From Callaeas wilsoni (taxonomy: Eukaryota; Chordata; Aves; Passeriformes; Callaeidae), in assembly GCA_013398955.1 (NCBI GenBank), contig VWPU01002873.1, positions 1-64,000 of the forward strand: a stretch of DNA of 64,000 nucleotides. The letters are read 5' to 3'. The position numbers were made by a program, and so were the translations under genes. Positions within the stretch are counted from its first letter, which is position 1. Each line of letters starts with the position of its first letter. The notes under the pieces are model-generated. The model searched no databases, had not been told where the DNA came from, and worked only from the letters and a program-made list of their open reading frames with translations. Of the stretch, positions 35,149 through 48,700 are shown one piece after another.

Positions 35149-36188
35149 TAAGACCTGCCTGGATGGCTGAGCTCAGAGAGTGGTGGAGATTGGTGCTGCA
35201 TCCAGTTTGTGTCCAGTCACTAGTGGTGTCCCCCAGGGATAAGTGTTGGGTCCAGTCCTGTTTAATATCTTTATTAGTGATCTGGAAGAGGGGATGGAGT
35301 GTACCACGAGCAAATTTCAGACAACACCAAGTTTAGTCAGAGCATCAATCTGCTGGAGGGTAGGAAAGCCCTGCAGAGATACCTGGACAGGCTGGATCGG
35401 TGGGACAGACCAACAGCATGAGATTCGACATGGCCAAGTGCTGGGTCCTACACATTGGCCACAACAGCCCCGTGCAGTGCTACAGGCTGGGGGCAGCGGC
35501 TGGGAAGTGGCCCAGTGGGACAGGACCTGGGAGTGCTGGTCGACAGCAGCTGAGCACGAGCCAGTTTGTGCCCAGGTGGCCAAGACAGCCAGTGGCATCC
35601 TGGCCTGTATCAGGAATAGTGTGGCCAACGAGGCCAGGACAATGGCTGTCCCCTTGTACTCGGCATTGGTGAGGTCACACCTCAAGTGCTGTGTTCAGTT
35701 CTGGGTCCCTCAGTTCAGGAAGGACATTGAGGTGCTGGAGTGCATCCAGAGAAGGGCAGTGAAACTGGTGAAGGGTGCACAAGTCCTATGAGAAGTGGCT
35801 GAGGGAGCTGGGGCTGTTTAGCCTGGAGAAGAGGAGGCTCAGGGGGACCTTATCGCTCTCTACAACTCCCTGGAATGAGGGTGTAGCCAGGTGGGGGTCA
35901 GCCTCTTGTCCCGGATAACCAGCGACAGGACAAGAGGTCACAGTTTTAAGATGTGCCAGTGTAGGTTTAGATTGGAAATAAAGAAGAATTTCTTCACATA
36001 AAAGGTGATTAAACATTGGAAAGGACCGCCTAGGGAGATGGTGGAGTCACTGTCCCTGGAGGTGTTTAAGGGAAGACTGAACGTGGCACTCAGTACCATG
36101 GTCTGGTTGACAAGGTGGTGTTCAGTCATAGGTTGAACTCAATGATCTCAGAGGTCTTTTCCAACCCAGTTGATTCTGTGATTCTGTT
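35149..36188 (+). mobile_element. CR1 LINE, about 1.04 kb, end of ORF2 plus 3' UTR
   Basis: This is the longest CR1 copy in the window. The 5' part reads through the last third of the CR1 reverse transcriptase ORF2: GTGGTGTCCCCCAGGGATAA, ATCTTTATTAGTGATCTGGA, then peptides such as LVRSHLKCCVQFWVPQFRKD and VLECIQRRAVKLV. The ORF has frameshifts and stops and cannot make protein. The 3' part ends TTTTCCAACCCAGTTGATTC then TGTGATTCTG, a terminus (type C) different from the other copies, indicating another subfamily. It is sense relative to MYO3B. Confidence 0.95.
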
Positions 36189-39100
36189 TCTGTCATTATA
36201 GGAAAGGATAATCACCTTTCTAGGCTTGTGAGGCTGCATAGTTATGCAGATGGATGCTTTTGGTAAGCCTGGTACTGTGCATTGCATTGCACGTGGTGGG
36301 ACCCTGCAGGAGCCCTCAGGAGGACCCATCACCTCCCATCCTGTGGAAAGCCTGGATTTTTGCTTTCTGGAATGGTACAGGAGCCTTTCAACTTCACTAG
36401 CCGTTAGGGTGAGAAACAGTACCTCATTTTCAGGATTTCAGTTCTTTACCATATAATTCAGTGTGAATTTAGAATATCTGACTGCAAACATAAGTGGCAT
36501 TGGTTGCACTTCTCTCGGCCTTATGTAACTTTTTCAGCTGAGACTTGCAATGATGATGTTTGCATTCTGAACTGCTTCACCCGTCGATGGTTTCTGTTAA
36601 ATCTTTTTCTACTCTGTAATAGCATGATATGCAGGCTGAATTTTGCCAAAGTATCGGACCAACAAATCTGAAAAGAAATTGGACTGTTCATAAATTTTTC
36701 TTTACTGTACAGCTTCTTAATTGTTTTTTTTCCCTCCAACAGGCAAAGACACAAACAGTGGCAAGTGATAAATACAAGCTTTGATTTGTTAAACACATGT
36801 TAGCTCTGTGTTTAGCCCTAGGCAGTGAATTTCATTATAGGCTGGTTTACTTCTGGATTGGTTATTGTGATTGCTTCCAATGCAAAAAGATTTGACCTGC
36901 AGCCATGACTGATTAGTATCAGAGGTGAGAGATAAAATAAGATGCGAGTAAACTGCACAGATAAATTGCAATAGGGTTCTCCAGAGACAACTCAGTACTT
37001 GTTCTGTATATAACAAGTTCAAATGCAGCTTATAATGACTCCATTGCAATAAAAATAGACTGCAGAACTCTGTCATTGAAATATCAAAAAATATAGGAAG
37101 AAACCCAAGAAATTCAATGAAGTTGAATAATAAATACATGACAATGCTGTGCCAAAACCCTGCAGGTTTTAATAGGGGTTCAGTTTCTCCTCTTAACACA
37201 TGATGTCTACCACTGTCTTTCTGATCCAAGCTGCTGTTCACCTGCTCTTTGTCTTCATTTTCTATCCACAACATACAGGTTTGTTTGAACACTTGTTTTT
37301 GCTATATCTTTGTTGGTAGTTAAGTTTTTTATCATACAGCACTTCACTGTCCTGTCGTTACTGTTTGAAAATTCTTTTAAGTATTCTCTATCAGCCTTGT
37401 TTTTGTTATTTTACCACAGTTACTAGCGCTCTGAACCAGCAGCATATCTCAGATGACTGATGTACTCTGACATATAGTGTGGTTCCTAATTCATTACTCT
37501 TCTGTTTCTAAAAAAACCGCACCATTTCATCTAAGTAAACTTTGTTAGAGTAAGTATAGTAGGTACAGAGCTTTGAGTGCACAGAAAGCGAAAATATCTC
37601 TAATAATATTTTCACAATGGCTTTTTTTTTTCAAATTGCTGAACTTTTTTTCTCACACCAGAAAACTTTAGATAATTTCTTTAATTCTGGGTATTTTGTA
37701 AGAAAAAGGGTAAGACAATTAATTGTTTGCTTTTGTAGAGCTATGATTTAATCTGCTAGCTGTATGTTACCAAAAAATTTCCCATGCTTTGTTCGTATTT
37801 AAAAATCTGAATTCACTCTGATGAATTCCCCACAGCTAAGTAGTAATAGCTGGATTTCAGGTCTTTCTTTCTAGAAGATATTGTACGCTTTCACAAATTA
37901 TTTTAATAGTTCTTCATAGATACTGTGAAGAGATAACATGCTGGTAAAAGCAGTAACATAATTAATGTGATGTTGCAGAATGTTACATGACGTGTGTGGG
38001 GTAGTTCAGAAAGCACCGTAACGAATTAACTTCTTATGTATCTTGTATGGATTTGGATTTTTTTCCTCTGTTCTAAATTTGAGTCATTTTTCTAGTGGAT
38101 TGTGATTAGCTGCCAAAAATCATATACAGCTTAGTAGAAACCCAAACCATGGTATATAATTCGCATGCTTGATCAATGCAAATGGCAAGAAATCCAAAAC
38201 ATCTCTGACAAGTAAAGGATAGATACTGAGGAGAAAATGTTTGCAACCACATATATGAAGATGTAGATACTACAGGTTACTCGTAGATGCAGTTTGATAA
38301 ATAGATATTCGGTTCACTAAATCATTAATTGGTTCTGAGGTATTTGGGTGGAAAGTTACTGCCTTACATTACTTATTCATCAGCTCTGCTCATGACAATG
38401 ATTGTATTAATTGGCTGTCCATCATTATGTCTCTCTACTCACTAGAAGTATTTTGTATTTCAGTTCTCTCATGGATAACCTCAGGTGATTCTAATGATTG
38501 AGTATAGCAATAGCCAATACTACCTTGTCACAGCAATTGTGAGCTTCCAGAGCTCCCTTCTGACCTCAGGCAAGGATCTTTCTTGAGGATTTTCCTTGCC
38601 TGTAGAGAGAATTACAGGAAGAAGTTGTTATGCTCAAGTGTTGGCAGTACAGCAGAAAAATAATGCCACACCCGCACCTTCCCTGCTTATAACACCTTTC
38701 CCCCAAGGGAAGATCAGAGTACCAAAATCACAGGAAGTATTGTTACTACTGCCAGTGCGAAAAACAGGAGCTGCTTTCCTCTGTGTGGTCAGGCAGGCAA
38801 CAAGCATATCTTAGTCATAACACACATGTATAAAAGAAGAGGTTTATGAATTCTAATATTTCTTTTCCTAAAAATATCTTAGTACCTGTTTTTTGTCTTT
38901 AAGGTTTGTCCTGCTTTTACATGTGAAAACATAGGCAATGAACAATGTGAGAAGGCAAGAAGCACAACTGTGTAATTACTAAGTGTTGCCCCTTGCTTGT
39001 CAGGTTGGTCTGCCCCACCAGGCTGAGTCTGACAGGGAGAATGCAGGCATAACTAACAAGCTGAATAGCAGCAAGAATACTCATGAAGACTTGATCATCT

Positions 39101-41742
39101 TTAACATGTCCTTCTTCATCTGGCTGTCTTTCCTTTTGTTGGGAATCAAATATAGACAGTGTGTGTGACTGCCTAGTACTAAGAAGCTGGAAAGCTATAC
39201 CAGCTCTTTACCTTCAGTTGCAGCTAGTTTTTGTCCTTGTAGGCTAAGAAGAATGTCTCTGGTTCTTTGTCTGTGGCTTTGTGAGTGTAGTGCTATTCTT
39301 GGGACTCCATCTCACCAATGTGCTTACATTGCCTCTTGCACACACTTAAAAGTTACATTCAAAATAAGGAAAAGTATTACATTGTTCCAGCCTCTTTTTG
39401 TAGCACTGGGATTTGCAAACACCAAAAATGCCCTGCAGCAAAGTGGTGCAATTGTTTTTTCTACATTCTTTTAATTCTGTTCTTTACTGCATATTCTTAG
39501 TCATGATAAAGAGCATGACTATCAAATGAATAACAGCAAGCTTGTTGGTTTTAAAGGGCTTATTTTTAAAAAAAAAAAAACAACCAAGCTTGCTGCAGCT
39601 CTAAATAAAAATTGAGCTAATTTTAGAAGCAGCATGGATGGGTGTCGTTTCAAAAATTAAGAACAAATAGGTGCTATAGTTAAAAATTAGTTCAAGAGAT
39701 ACTTGTGTAACAAAAAATCTTTGACCTCTTGATTTGTTTTCAGAGACAGATGAGTATATATGAAGTTCAGGTCTGCATACTGTCTCGCCTAATGTCCCAA
39801 AAGGGTGCAGGAACAAGATTGCAGTTTGGGCTAACCCATCATATTTTGCTCATCAGACTTTGAGACAAAGAGATACCAATTTCTTTCATCTCTTGTTGTC
39901 CATGTGCTTCCAGTTAATATTTCATTCATAAGAAACCGATAAATTGGAAGTTCTTAATTGACTCACAAGAATTTGCCCCTTGCAGTGGTATTCAGAACAG
40001 CTGTTAGTTCAAGTCTATAGTATTTTCTGTCTGCATATCCAGGCTCGCACTTTGTGCCTTTTGATCATTGATTTAGGGCCCAAGAAGGGTGAATTCCTCA
40101 GCTTCATATCCAAAGGAGCTTAACTGCTTTAGAAAAATGAAATTTTGCGTGACTATATTTAGATATTCTTATTTGTAAACCGTAGTCTACTTTAAAAAAT
40201 TCCCTGAGAAGAACATAGTCATCAGACAGCCACAGGCAGACATGTCTCAGGGCATTGCAAATGAAGTAGGATTTTCCTTATTGTCTTTCGTCATCATAAG
40301 GACCTTACAACCTAAAACTTTCAAAATCAGAGGTTGCCTACATCATAGTAGCATGCCACAAAAGCTAATCATTGACACATGTTGAAGAAAATCACTGTTA
40401 ATTCACAGAACTCCCTCTTCTTGTCCCACCCACAAAATAAACATGTACAGTCAGAAAGTATCTACCAATTTTCTGCTTAAATTCTATAACTTGTTTGTGG
40501 AATTGTAGTCACTTGTGGTGTGACTTGCAAGAAAAAAAATAAGAGAAAAAAAGAGGAACCAATCTAATCTTTTTTTTGAAAGAGATTATAACAGTAAGGC
40601 AGAAAATGCTGACCATGGTAGATTAAACCGTGCAGAACCTCACATGTAGGGAAAACGTGTGACGGACATGGACAGACATCATGGAATTAAAAACAAACTT
40701 AGAAGTAGAGTGTAGAGGCAATATGCCATCAAAGAAGAAAACCTGTGCAGATAGGCATGATAGAGAAAGGAGAAAGAAGTGGATGAAATGAAAAACTAAA
40801 AAGGTACTGTTCAATTTCAGTAAGGACAGAAGGCTTGGTAGCCTTAGCAGGGAAATGTCCTGCTGCTTTCTGTAGCATTGATTTGCTTGTACCTAGTTGC
40901 TCAAAGTTTTCAGGGAAAAGTGTAATTTTAGCTTTAGAGCATTTGAAAGGAGAGTTACAATTCACTCTCTGTTTTAAAAGGTAAAATCTGTTTGAAGGGC
41001 AATACTTACCGAACAATTTCCTTGGCAGTAGTGCCCATAGTATTGCCTCACTAGTTTGCAACACTTTATATCATTAATTGCTACATAGTTTTTTGTTATG
41101 CTTATGAAGCCTGTGTCTCTGAAGGGGCAAGGCATTAATTGGTCCAAAATCTTTGAAAATAAAGAAGAGACCAGATGAAAAAAGAGAAATCTTCCCTTGC
41201 GTAATAACAACCTTTTCTTCAGTGACTCTTTTTTATCTTCTATTTATGAACTTTGGAAGCTAACCAAACCAACCAACAAAACAAAAAAAGAGATAACAAA
41301 GGATGTATATGCCTAATGTGACATCAGGAGAAGAGACAAGGTAAAACACAACACTCCAGATAGTACAGTGTGTTATGCAATTAATTCAGCTTTAAAACAA
41401 GATTCCAGAAGTTAACTGAGACAGGAGGAATTGAGATAACCCCCCTAGAATTTCTAGGACTTACAGTCTTACATTCTGTACTTCACTATCCCATCCATTG
41501 CAGCTGTACAGCCATGATGTTTTTGTCTTTGCAGAAAAGGACTGAAGACATTTTCAGTTTTATTTCCTAATGTTAATTTTTCTTCCTCTGTTTGTGCCCA
41601 TCTCCATATTCAGTGTTGGACCTAAGCAAAAGCTTTATATTTTTTAATTTAGTGATGTTTAGTGTCAGGCCTAAATTCATTAATCTGTGACTTTATGATC
41701 TATGACTAAACCTATGACTTTATGACTCTTAACCTATGAAAA
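36189..41742. other. Region downstream of the last assigned MYO3B exon, part 2
   Basis: AT-rich DNA without recognised repeats. A very strong acceptor (T-rich run, CTCCAACAG at 36742) opens a frame compatible with phase 1 that stops after eight full codons. Another strong acceptor at 37662 gives a 12-codon phase-0 open segment with a GTAAGA donor at 37699. Neither matches known MYO3B. A 167-codon minus-strand open frame (36789-37292) has no recognisable similarity and looks fortuitous. Confidence 0.5.
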
Positions 41743-42407
41743 GGACTTGAGGGTTCTCATGGATGAAAAGCTGGACATGAGCCAACAGTGTGTGCTTGCA
41801 GCCTAGAAGGCATGGCTCCATCAAAAGAGGAGTGGCCAGCAGGTCAAGGGAGGGGATTTTCCTCTTCTACTCTGCTCTCATGAGACCCCACCTGGAGTGC
41901 TATGTTCTGCTCTGGGGTTCTCAGCACAAGAAAGACATGGACATGCTGGAGTGAGTCCATAGGTGGCCATAGAGATGGTGAGAGGGCTGGAGCACCTCTT
42001 CCATTAAGACAGTCTGAGAGAGCTGGGGTTATTCATCCTGAAAGGAGAAGGCTTCAGGGAAACCTCATTGCAGCCTTCCAGTACTTTAAGGGGGCTTGTG
42101 AAAAAGAGGGAGAGCAACTTTTTGCATGGGCAGATAGCAATAGGATAAGGGGGAACTGTTTTAAACTAAAAGAGGACAGATTTAGATTAGAAGTTTGGAA
42201 GAAGTTCTTTACTCAGAGCATGGTGAGGCACCGAACAGACTGCCCAGAGAAGTTTTGGGTGTCCCATCCCTGGAAGTGTCCAAGGTCAGGTTGCATGGGG
42301 CCCTGAGCAACCTGGTCTAGTGGGTGACATCCCTGCCCATGGCAGGGGGTTGTAACTAGGTGATTTTTAAGATTCCTTCCAGCCCAAACCTTTCTATGAT
42401 TCTGTGG
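41743..42407 (+). mobile_element. CR1 LINE, 3' part with decayed ORF2 end
   Basis: The copy begins at the GGATGAAAAGCTGGACATGA block. It contains the diverged end of ORF2 (GAGACCCCACCTGGAGTGCT; CACAAGAAAGACATGG), then TTTAGATTAGAAGTTTGGAA and TCCCATCCCTGGAAGTGTCC. It ends ATTCCTTCCAGCCCAAACCT then TTCTATGATTCTGTG (type B terminus, shared with 51190 and 62364). Several indels break the reading frame. It is sense relative to MYO3B. Confidence 0.93.
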
Positions 42408-43978
42408 CTTTCTGCATCTTACCTACCTTTCCAAATATATTGGAATGTTGGCAAGAGCTGTAAATCAAGTTCACACTCTTCTAGAGCTTCATGTGGTGGC
42501 TTCTTGAGGTGTTATGATTATGCAGGGTCATCCACAGCAGAACAAGATGTGCCTTGCTTTCTGAACATAATTCTTTAGAAGTAACAGCTTTCAGCTGTGT
42601 TGATATTTGCTTCTGAGAACCAGAACCCCGTTTATTATTTGAGTTGACAATTTAGTATCAATGTTTAAGGTCAGCCTTTACAAGTGGGTTGTCAAGGTAT
42701 TTTATCTCTTGTTACTGAATGAGTGTGTCCCAGATTGGTCTCTGGCTAAAGCCTGTAGCTAGTGAAGAAGTAATGCAAAAAAACCTTACTGGGAAAAAAC
42801 TTACTTTGTGTTCTCGTTTATGCTCTGTTAAAAAATAAAATAAAAGACATACATATTCCCTCAATATTGTTAAATAAATTCTCCAAATAAGAAATCCCAG
42901 CAATAAGGACACCATTGTCTGCCTCTAGATTTGTAGTTGCATTCACTGTAGTCAGAAAAAGCCAAACTCAGAAAGTACATATGATCTGTAAGAGAGCTGA
43001 GTCTAACTGTGAAGGAGTTAGAGTTATGTCTACCATTCGTTTGCAAGCCAGCTGGAAAATTACAGCTGCTGGGTTGATGCAGGACAAGTGTCTCTCATAA
43101 CTTCTGAAAAGGTACAGCAGAGGAAGATGTCCCCATATCTGCAGAGGTTGCTCCAGTTCAACATCAACTGAAAATGGGAGAAAGATTATTTCTCAAGGAC
43201 TGCAGCCCTTTGTTCTAGTGGCTTTTGTTCACGTTTGTGCTGCCCTGCCTTAGAATGATTCCTATCCTTGGACAAGTAGGAACGAAGAAACACAGCTGGC
43301 TCTGCATGCAGTGAACAGGCCCTCTGTGCTAGGGGTGTTCTTCCCTGGAGAGGCCTCAGGGCAACTGTAAATTGGGCCTATTATGCTCAGCATCATCATG
43401 CATCTTCATGCTACACCATGAATAAGCGTGGCTGGTCTGTAAATCTAGCCCATTGTATCTGGATTACATTTGTTAAACTAATGCTTGGGGTTTTGTCTGG
43501 CTTTGTTCATACCAGTACCAGAACATTGAGTAAGAACAGCAAATCAGAAACAAAAAACACAAGTATTTAAAAATATTGCTCCCACAGATTTGAGCCCCAA
43601 GTGTGTTTTATATAAACATTTTGAATTGTGGCTGGATTTTTGACCAGATTGTTTCCCCTGAAGGATCTTTTGAAACAAAAACAAACTGAGCAAAACAAGT
43701 TTTGGTGGGATGGGCCTGTGCCTGTTTTCATGTAAGCTGATGACAAAACTCAGAGCAGGAAGGCAGCAGTGTGCTGGAATCTGGTGTACATTGTGTTCTG
43801 CATATTCCCAGTTGACTTGCCAGGAGTGATCTAGAACAGAAAAAAAGACTCTGTTTTTACTAGGGCACAGGAAAAGAACTTATCATTAATCTAAAATAAT
43901 TCGGCTGTTTTAAAACAATAGACTTGGTTAACACGATATCCTGCTTGTGGCTCTTTCTCATGTGAATGCTTGTGGCTT

Positions 43979-44005
43979 CTTCCTAACCTGTGCTAGGTTA
44001 GGAAG
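43979..44005. repeat. Perfect 11-bp inverted repeat with 5-base loop
   Basis: CTTCCTAACCT and AGGTTAGGAAG flank GTGCT. The arms are long, perfect and GC-balanced for this AT-rich background, giving a stable stem-loop in RNA or cruciform in DNA. The total stem is too short for a standard microRNA precursor unless the flanks pair as well. Confidence 0.75.
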
Positions 44006-45676
44006 GTGAGCACTTTTGAGAACTATCCTCTGTCTTGTATGGCCCATGAAAGTAGTTTATATTCTATCACTATGCCCTCTGTGCTTCAGTGTGGGTACAT
44101 AATTTCACAAAGGAGATGAGGAAGTGGTTTGCTTTAGCATGGAGCTGTTTCCAATAGAATTCCAAGGTTATATTTATGGGAATGTGCCATGCATCATGGG
44201 ATTGCTGTGAAGGAGACAGAAGGTTTCCACATCCTAGTGATGAAAAAAAATGGAAGGGGAGGAAAGTTTTGCTTGTAATAGCTGTTTGAATTTATTTTAA
44301 TGGGGTCACTTCCATGAAATACTGTAATGCAGTTTCAGTAGATGCTATATCATTGAGCAAAGTAAGTCTGCTACCGGGAGCAGAGGTAAAAGTGAAGTTG
44401 AGTCCCACTATGTAGTGTTGGGCTTAAGTTTCAAGAAAGGAGACTGAGCAAAAGTGATACAGATTGTTAATGGTATTGCTTGTCAGACTTTTTATTTTGC
44501 TTTGCATTTGAAAGAGCTACTCCTTTATTTCTAAACCTTCACATTTGCATCCCTTTGATATGAAATACTTGTGAACTAACTAGAGAACAGAGCTGTGAGT
44601 TCAGTAGCCAAGAGATCCTTGATTTATTAACATAGAATTTCACCGGCTTGTGTGCAATCCTCTCCTTGTTCTGCGTATAACAAATGCAGCAGTCAGAAGC
44701 AGAGGTTCATCACAAAGGTCCCAATACTTCAGGGTGTGGCAGTGGTTATCTACACATCTTGTGTAGCGTTATAACAATCACTGCCTGAGTAAGACCGTTC
44801 AATTTGAAAAAAAAAGATGGAAATCCGAAATCTAAATAACTGCTTAGAATTAGATGTTTATCGTACAACTTGAAAAGTAAATGAGCAGTATAGACAATAT
44901 AGCATGGCTGTGAACAGACTTTCCTATTTGATATGTTTCTTGTTTAAGACGAAGATAATATATGTGTGTTGTGAAACAGTAATGAGCAATAATTGTGATT
45001 TAAGTATATAAAGCATTTAAACTGCAATAACTAACTGCTGCATTGTCCCCTACAGTGTCATTAAGACACTTAAAGGGGAAACTTAAATTACTTCTAAGAC
45101 GTTCTGTTATCTAGTCACTCTAAACACAGTTGGGGATATACAGTTACTGCTTAGATTACTAATACCTGACTAATTATGCCTTTGCAAGTAACTGTGAGAA
45201 AACATTTTAATTTAGCTGCATAGGAATTTCAAAATAATATTTGTGGTGCTTCTCAGATTCCTGCAAATTCAAGGACACTGATGTGCCTTCTTTTTGGCAT
45301 ATGTGTACGACTATGGCGGGCAGATTTATGAAAAATGTGGTATTTTTAGTGTAGTCTTTTGCAAGATGGCATCTGAAAAAAAAGCCTGCACTGAACTGGC
45401 AAGTTAGGCTGTATCTGCAGTTAGAGGACTTTGAAACTGTAGCTGTATTGCAGATGTATGACAACAAACTTCCTTTCTGGAAAGACATGTCATCATAGAA
45501 AAGAAGTTGTTAAAGCAGTTTGCCAAATAGGTTGAGTTGTTCTGGTGGAAAAATCAACAGTATTTCTGGCTGAGGACTTTTACCAATCCAGATGATGTCA
45601 AGAAATGAATGTATTGGTAGCATTTGCGGATATAGACTAGGCCTTAAACTAAATTGTTGTTCAGAGCAAGGCCCAA

Positions 45677-45703
45677 TTTTTTTTTTTTTTTTTTTTTTTT
45701 TTT
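45677..45703. repeat. Poly(T) tract, 27 bases
   Basis: An uninterrupted T run on the + strand, the longest homopolymer in the window. It could mark the A-tail of a minus-strand insertion, but no retroposed body is recognisable to its right. Confidence 0.9.
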
Positions 45704-48700
45704 AAGTTTCATTGCCTTCATTGCCATGGACCTTCTGCTTGGTGTGCACCCAGGGAAGTCATGGTTTGTACATGACCATTGTACCAAAGAATTAAAGAGC
45801 TCAGGTTTTCATTTGGAATGAACCCTGCCAAGCATGGCCTCATGATTCAGTTTAAGGAGAAGTGATGTGTGCTCTTAGATGCATTTGAATAAACACCAGT
45901 ATTTTGTCCTGTAGATTCCTAAAATAACCAAAATAAAAGTAAAGTGCTAAATACATCATAGTGTCAGGTTTCTGACCTATACTCAGAGCTCAGACAAGAC
46001 AGTGAGAAGGTCCCAGTGGATTTTGGATAGGATCAGAAAAAAATAAAGATAAGAGGAACTAAATGGACCCTACTGTGCCAAATTTCCCCAAAAATTCCTT
46101 TTCTGATACTGAGGAGCATTTTGCCCCCCCAAGCAGAACAGTAATTTTCATGTGGTATTTCTCAACAGACACAGACTTTTCGGGGCTGAGAGGTGGGGAA
46201 TGGATACCTTACGCAGGCACTGCACACATGCTCTGGGGCATGCAATGTGGTTGCAGCTGCACAGCATCCTCCCTCCATCTCTCACTCAGAGCATGGTAGT
46301 ACTGAGTAAGGTCTGGTTTCCACAACTACATATGCTTAATTTATTCTGAGAACTCTCTGCATACACTTCAGCAGTATGATGTAGGCAGAGAAATTTGACA
46401 GGGCTAGCTAAAAATATTATATATTATAGGAAGAGCAAATGTAAAATGATTGGATGGCTTTTGTTTTTAGACTAATACATTCGTGAACCATATTCATTCA
46501 ACACTAAATCCAAATGCTTCCCATACAATTGGAGATTACATACAGTGTGAACAGAGGCCAGTACCAAGCATCCTCTTTGCCCTTTTTTCGTATTGATAAG
46601 TCCCATAAGTTTCTCTTTTCTGCTTAACCATAACATTCATACAAATGGAAATACATGCAAATGCAAGTCTATTCATCAGCAGTGTGCTATGGTGTTGGAA
46701 AAACAGTAGATTAATTAAGATAACCTTATCTTCTGTAAACTTGAAAATAAACCATTGTGGTTTTAATGTCTTACATTAAAGGTGAGTTTTTTTACAAAAC
46801 TATAGTGCTCTTCTAAGGCACTGCATCTGGAATTAGCTCAACCTGTGAAACATTGTCCTCCTTCCAGAAATTAAATTAATTGATCCCTTTTAAGTACATG
46901 TTCTTTAATGGCCTTTGGCCACTTTTAATGTCAAATTTAGGTACAGCTGAATCTAAACAACTGCAGTTTATGTGGTCATTATATAATTCATCTAGATTGA
47001 TCAGTTTAATATCTGATTTTTCAAGATTTCCTCACAATTCTGGAATTTTAGCAATGCAGATATTTTCCTTTTGCCCAAGGCAATAATAGATGTGGTGTGC
47101 AAACACTGCTTTAAAGAGGGTGTCTGTCTGCTGATTTACATATTTTAAAAGTATTAAGATCAAAAGTAATGAGAATTTAATCCATATGGCATGTAAAAGA
47201 TAAATAAGAATATTAATACTGTATCAAATACTAATTAAAGGAAACACCAGTCCTATTTTTTAAATCTGCATGCAGATGAAAAAGAAGTCATTGCAAAGTT
47301 AAGATCTGATTCTTAAAGAAATTTAAGACATTTTTTTCAAGCCCAGATTCTAACTGAGACTGAGTTCATATGCTGGGTCAAATTCTGTTTGCATAGTACT
47401 TCACAGTATCCCTGGAGTATCCCTTTCTTCCAAAGCATCCCAGGTGGTTCTAAAACTGAAAACTGCCACCAGCTTTACTACCAGCTTATAATGTGGAAGT
47501 TCCCTTTCATTATCCAAGAAGCTGAAATACCAGTGTTTTCTAACTTGCCTTAAGCGTACATGTCTAGCTCTAAAATAGCTAATTCATGGGAACCCTGTTG
47601 GATTTTGATCAAGTCTTTTGTGCAGATTGTAGCAGTGGGTGAAGAAAATGTTGCCATCTCCTTCGAAGAAAGCCTTAGACAAGAGTGATCAAGATGAGTC
47701 ATAAGTTTGCCATGTCGGGCTAGACTAAACTTCTGTCTTTCACTGTTATGGAATTTGTAGGTGAAAGTACCTTGGGATGTGTGCTCCTGGCGGAGTAGCA
47801 AGTACTCAGAAAAACTGGCTCTGGTTGCACTAGAATTAGAAGCTTTAGTGCAGTGCCAAGCTAACACTCCACACAGACTAATTGGCCATAGCTAGACATG
47901 TGTGTATCATGGAGATACATTTAGAGCTTCATTATTCTAGGACTGTAGACCTTCAGTTCGCTATTAAGTCTTTGTTATAAATATTAAAAGGTAGGGGATA
48001 CACTTTTAACAGGGGAGTTAGCTTGCAATGAAAAGTTTCCTTTGAAATATGGGAAAAAGAAATAGGGATACCTTATAACAAGCTTTGCTGGTACTGCAGA
48101 GTCTTGTAAGGGAAAGAATAAACTTTATCATTTGCTGTAGCTGGCTAAAAAGACCTGTGAATACCTGGAGTGATTTTTCTTTGTTTGTGCCTTGAAGAAT
48201 GTGTGTACACCAAAGCTGTCTGAGGCACAGCTGAGCCTGCCAGAGTGGAAAAAAAAGTCTAAAATGTTGAATCTTGCTTAGTTTCATGCATTACTCAAGC
48301 TCTAATTCTTTCGTTTAGGTTTATGGTTCCTACGTGTTTCTGTAGTAACTTCAGCAAGCAGTCATCACTATAGAGCAAATCTTGCCCTCCACAGGTTGAG
48401 AAAATGGGCTCTGATCAGTGGACTATTTTCTGCTTAAAGATGGCAGTGATTCTACTGTAGAAGGCAGTAAGACACTCTGCAGATTGCATAAACCTCCAGT
48501 GTTGCTTCTGTGTTCCCTTCGGCCAGATCAGAGCGGTCAGGACAAAGTTCCTTTGTCAGCGGATGACCAAATCACAATTCTTCTGCAACCTTCCATCCAT
48601 TTTGAAAGTGCTGCTCCATTCTAAAGAAAATGGTACAGCCACACATCAACCATGTACCGGTTGTTCCATGCATGTGTGGAGCGAAGTTGTCCAGGAACTG

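Noticed and set aside
35243..35791. 182-codon open frame
   Set aside because: Part of the decayed CR1 reverse transcriptase in mixed frames, not a host gene.
36789..37292. 167-codon minus-strand open frame, the longest outside the recognised repeats apart from the CR1 remnant
   Set aside because: No recognisable domain, no splice context, AT-rich hydrophobic composition typical of chance translation; it overlaps nothing supported.
37663..37698. 12-codon segment between strong acceptor and GTAAGA donor
   Set aside because: Open only in phase 0, whereas the preceding exon leaves in phase 1; no similarity to myosin tails.
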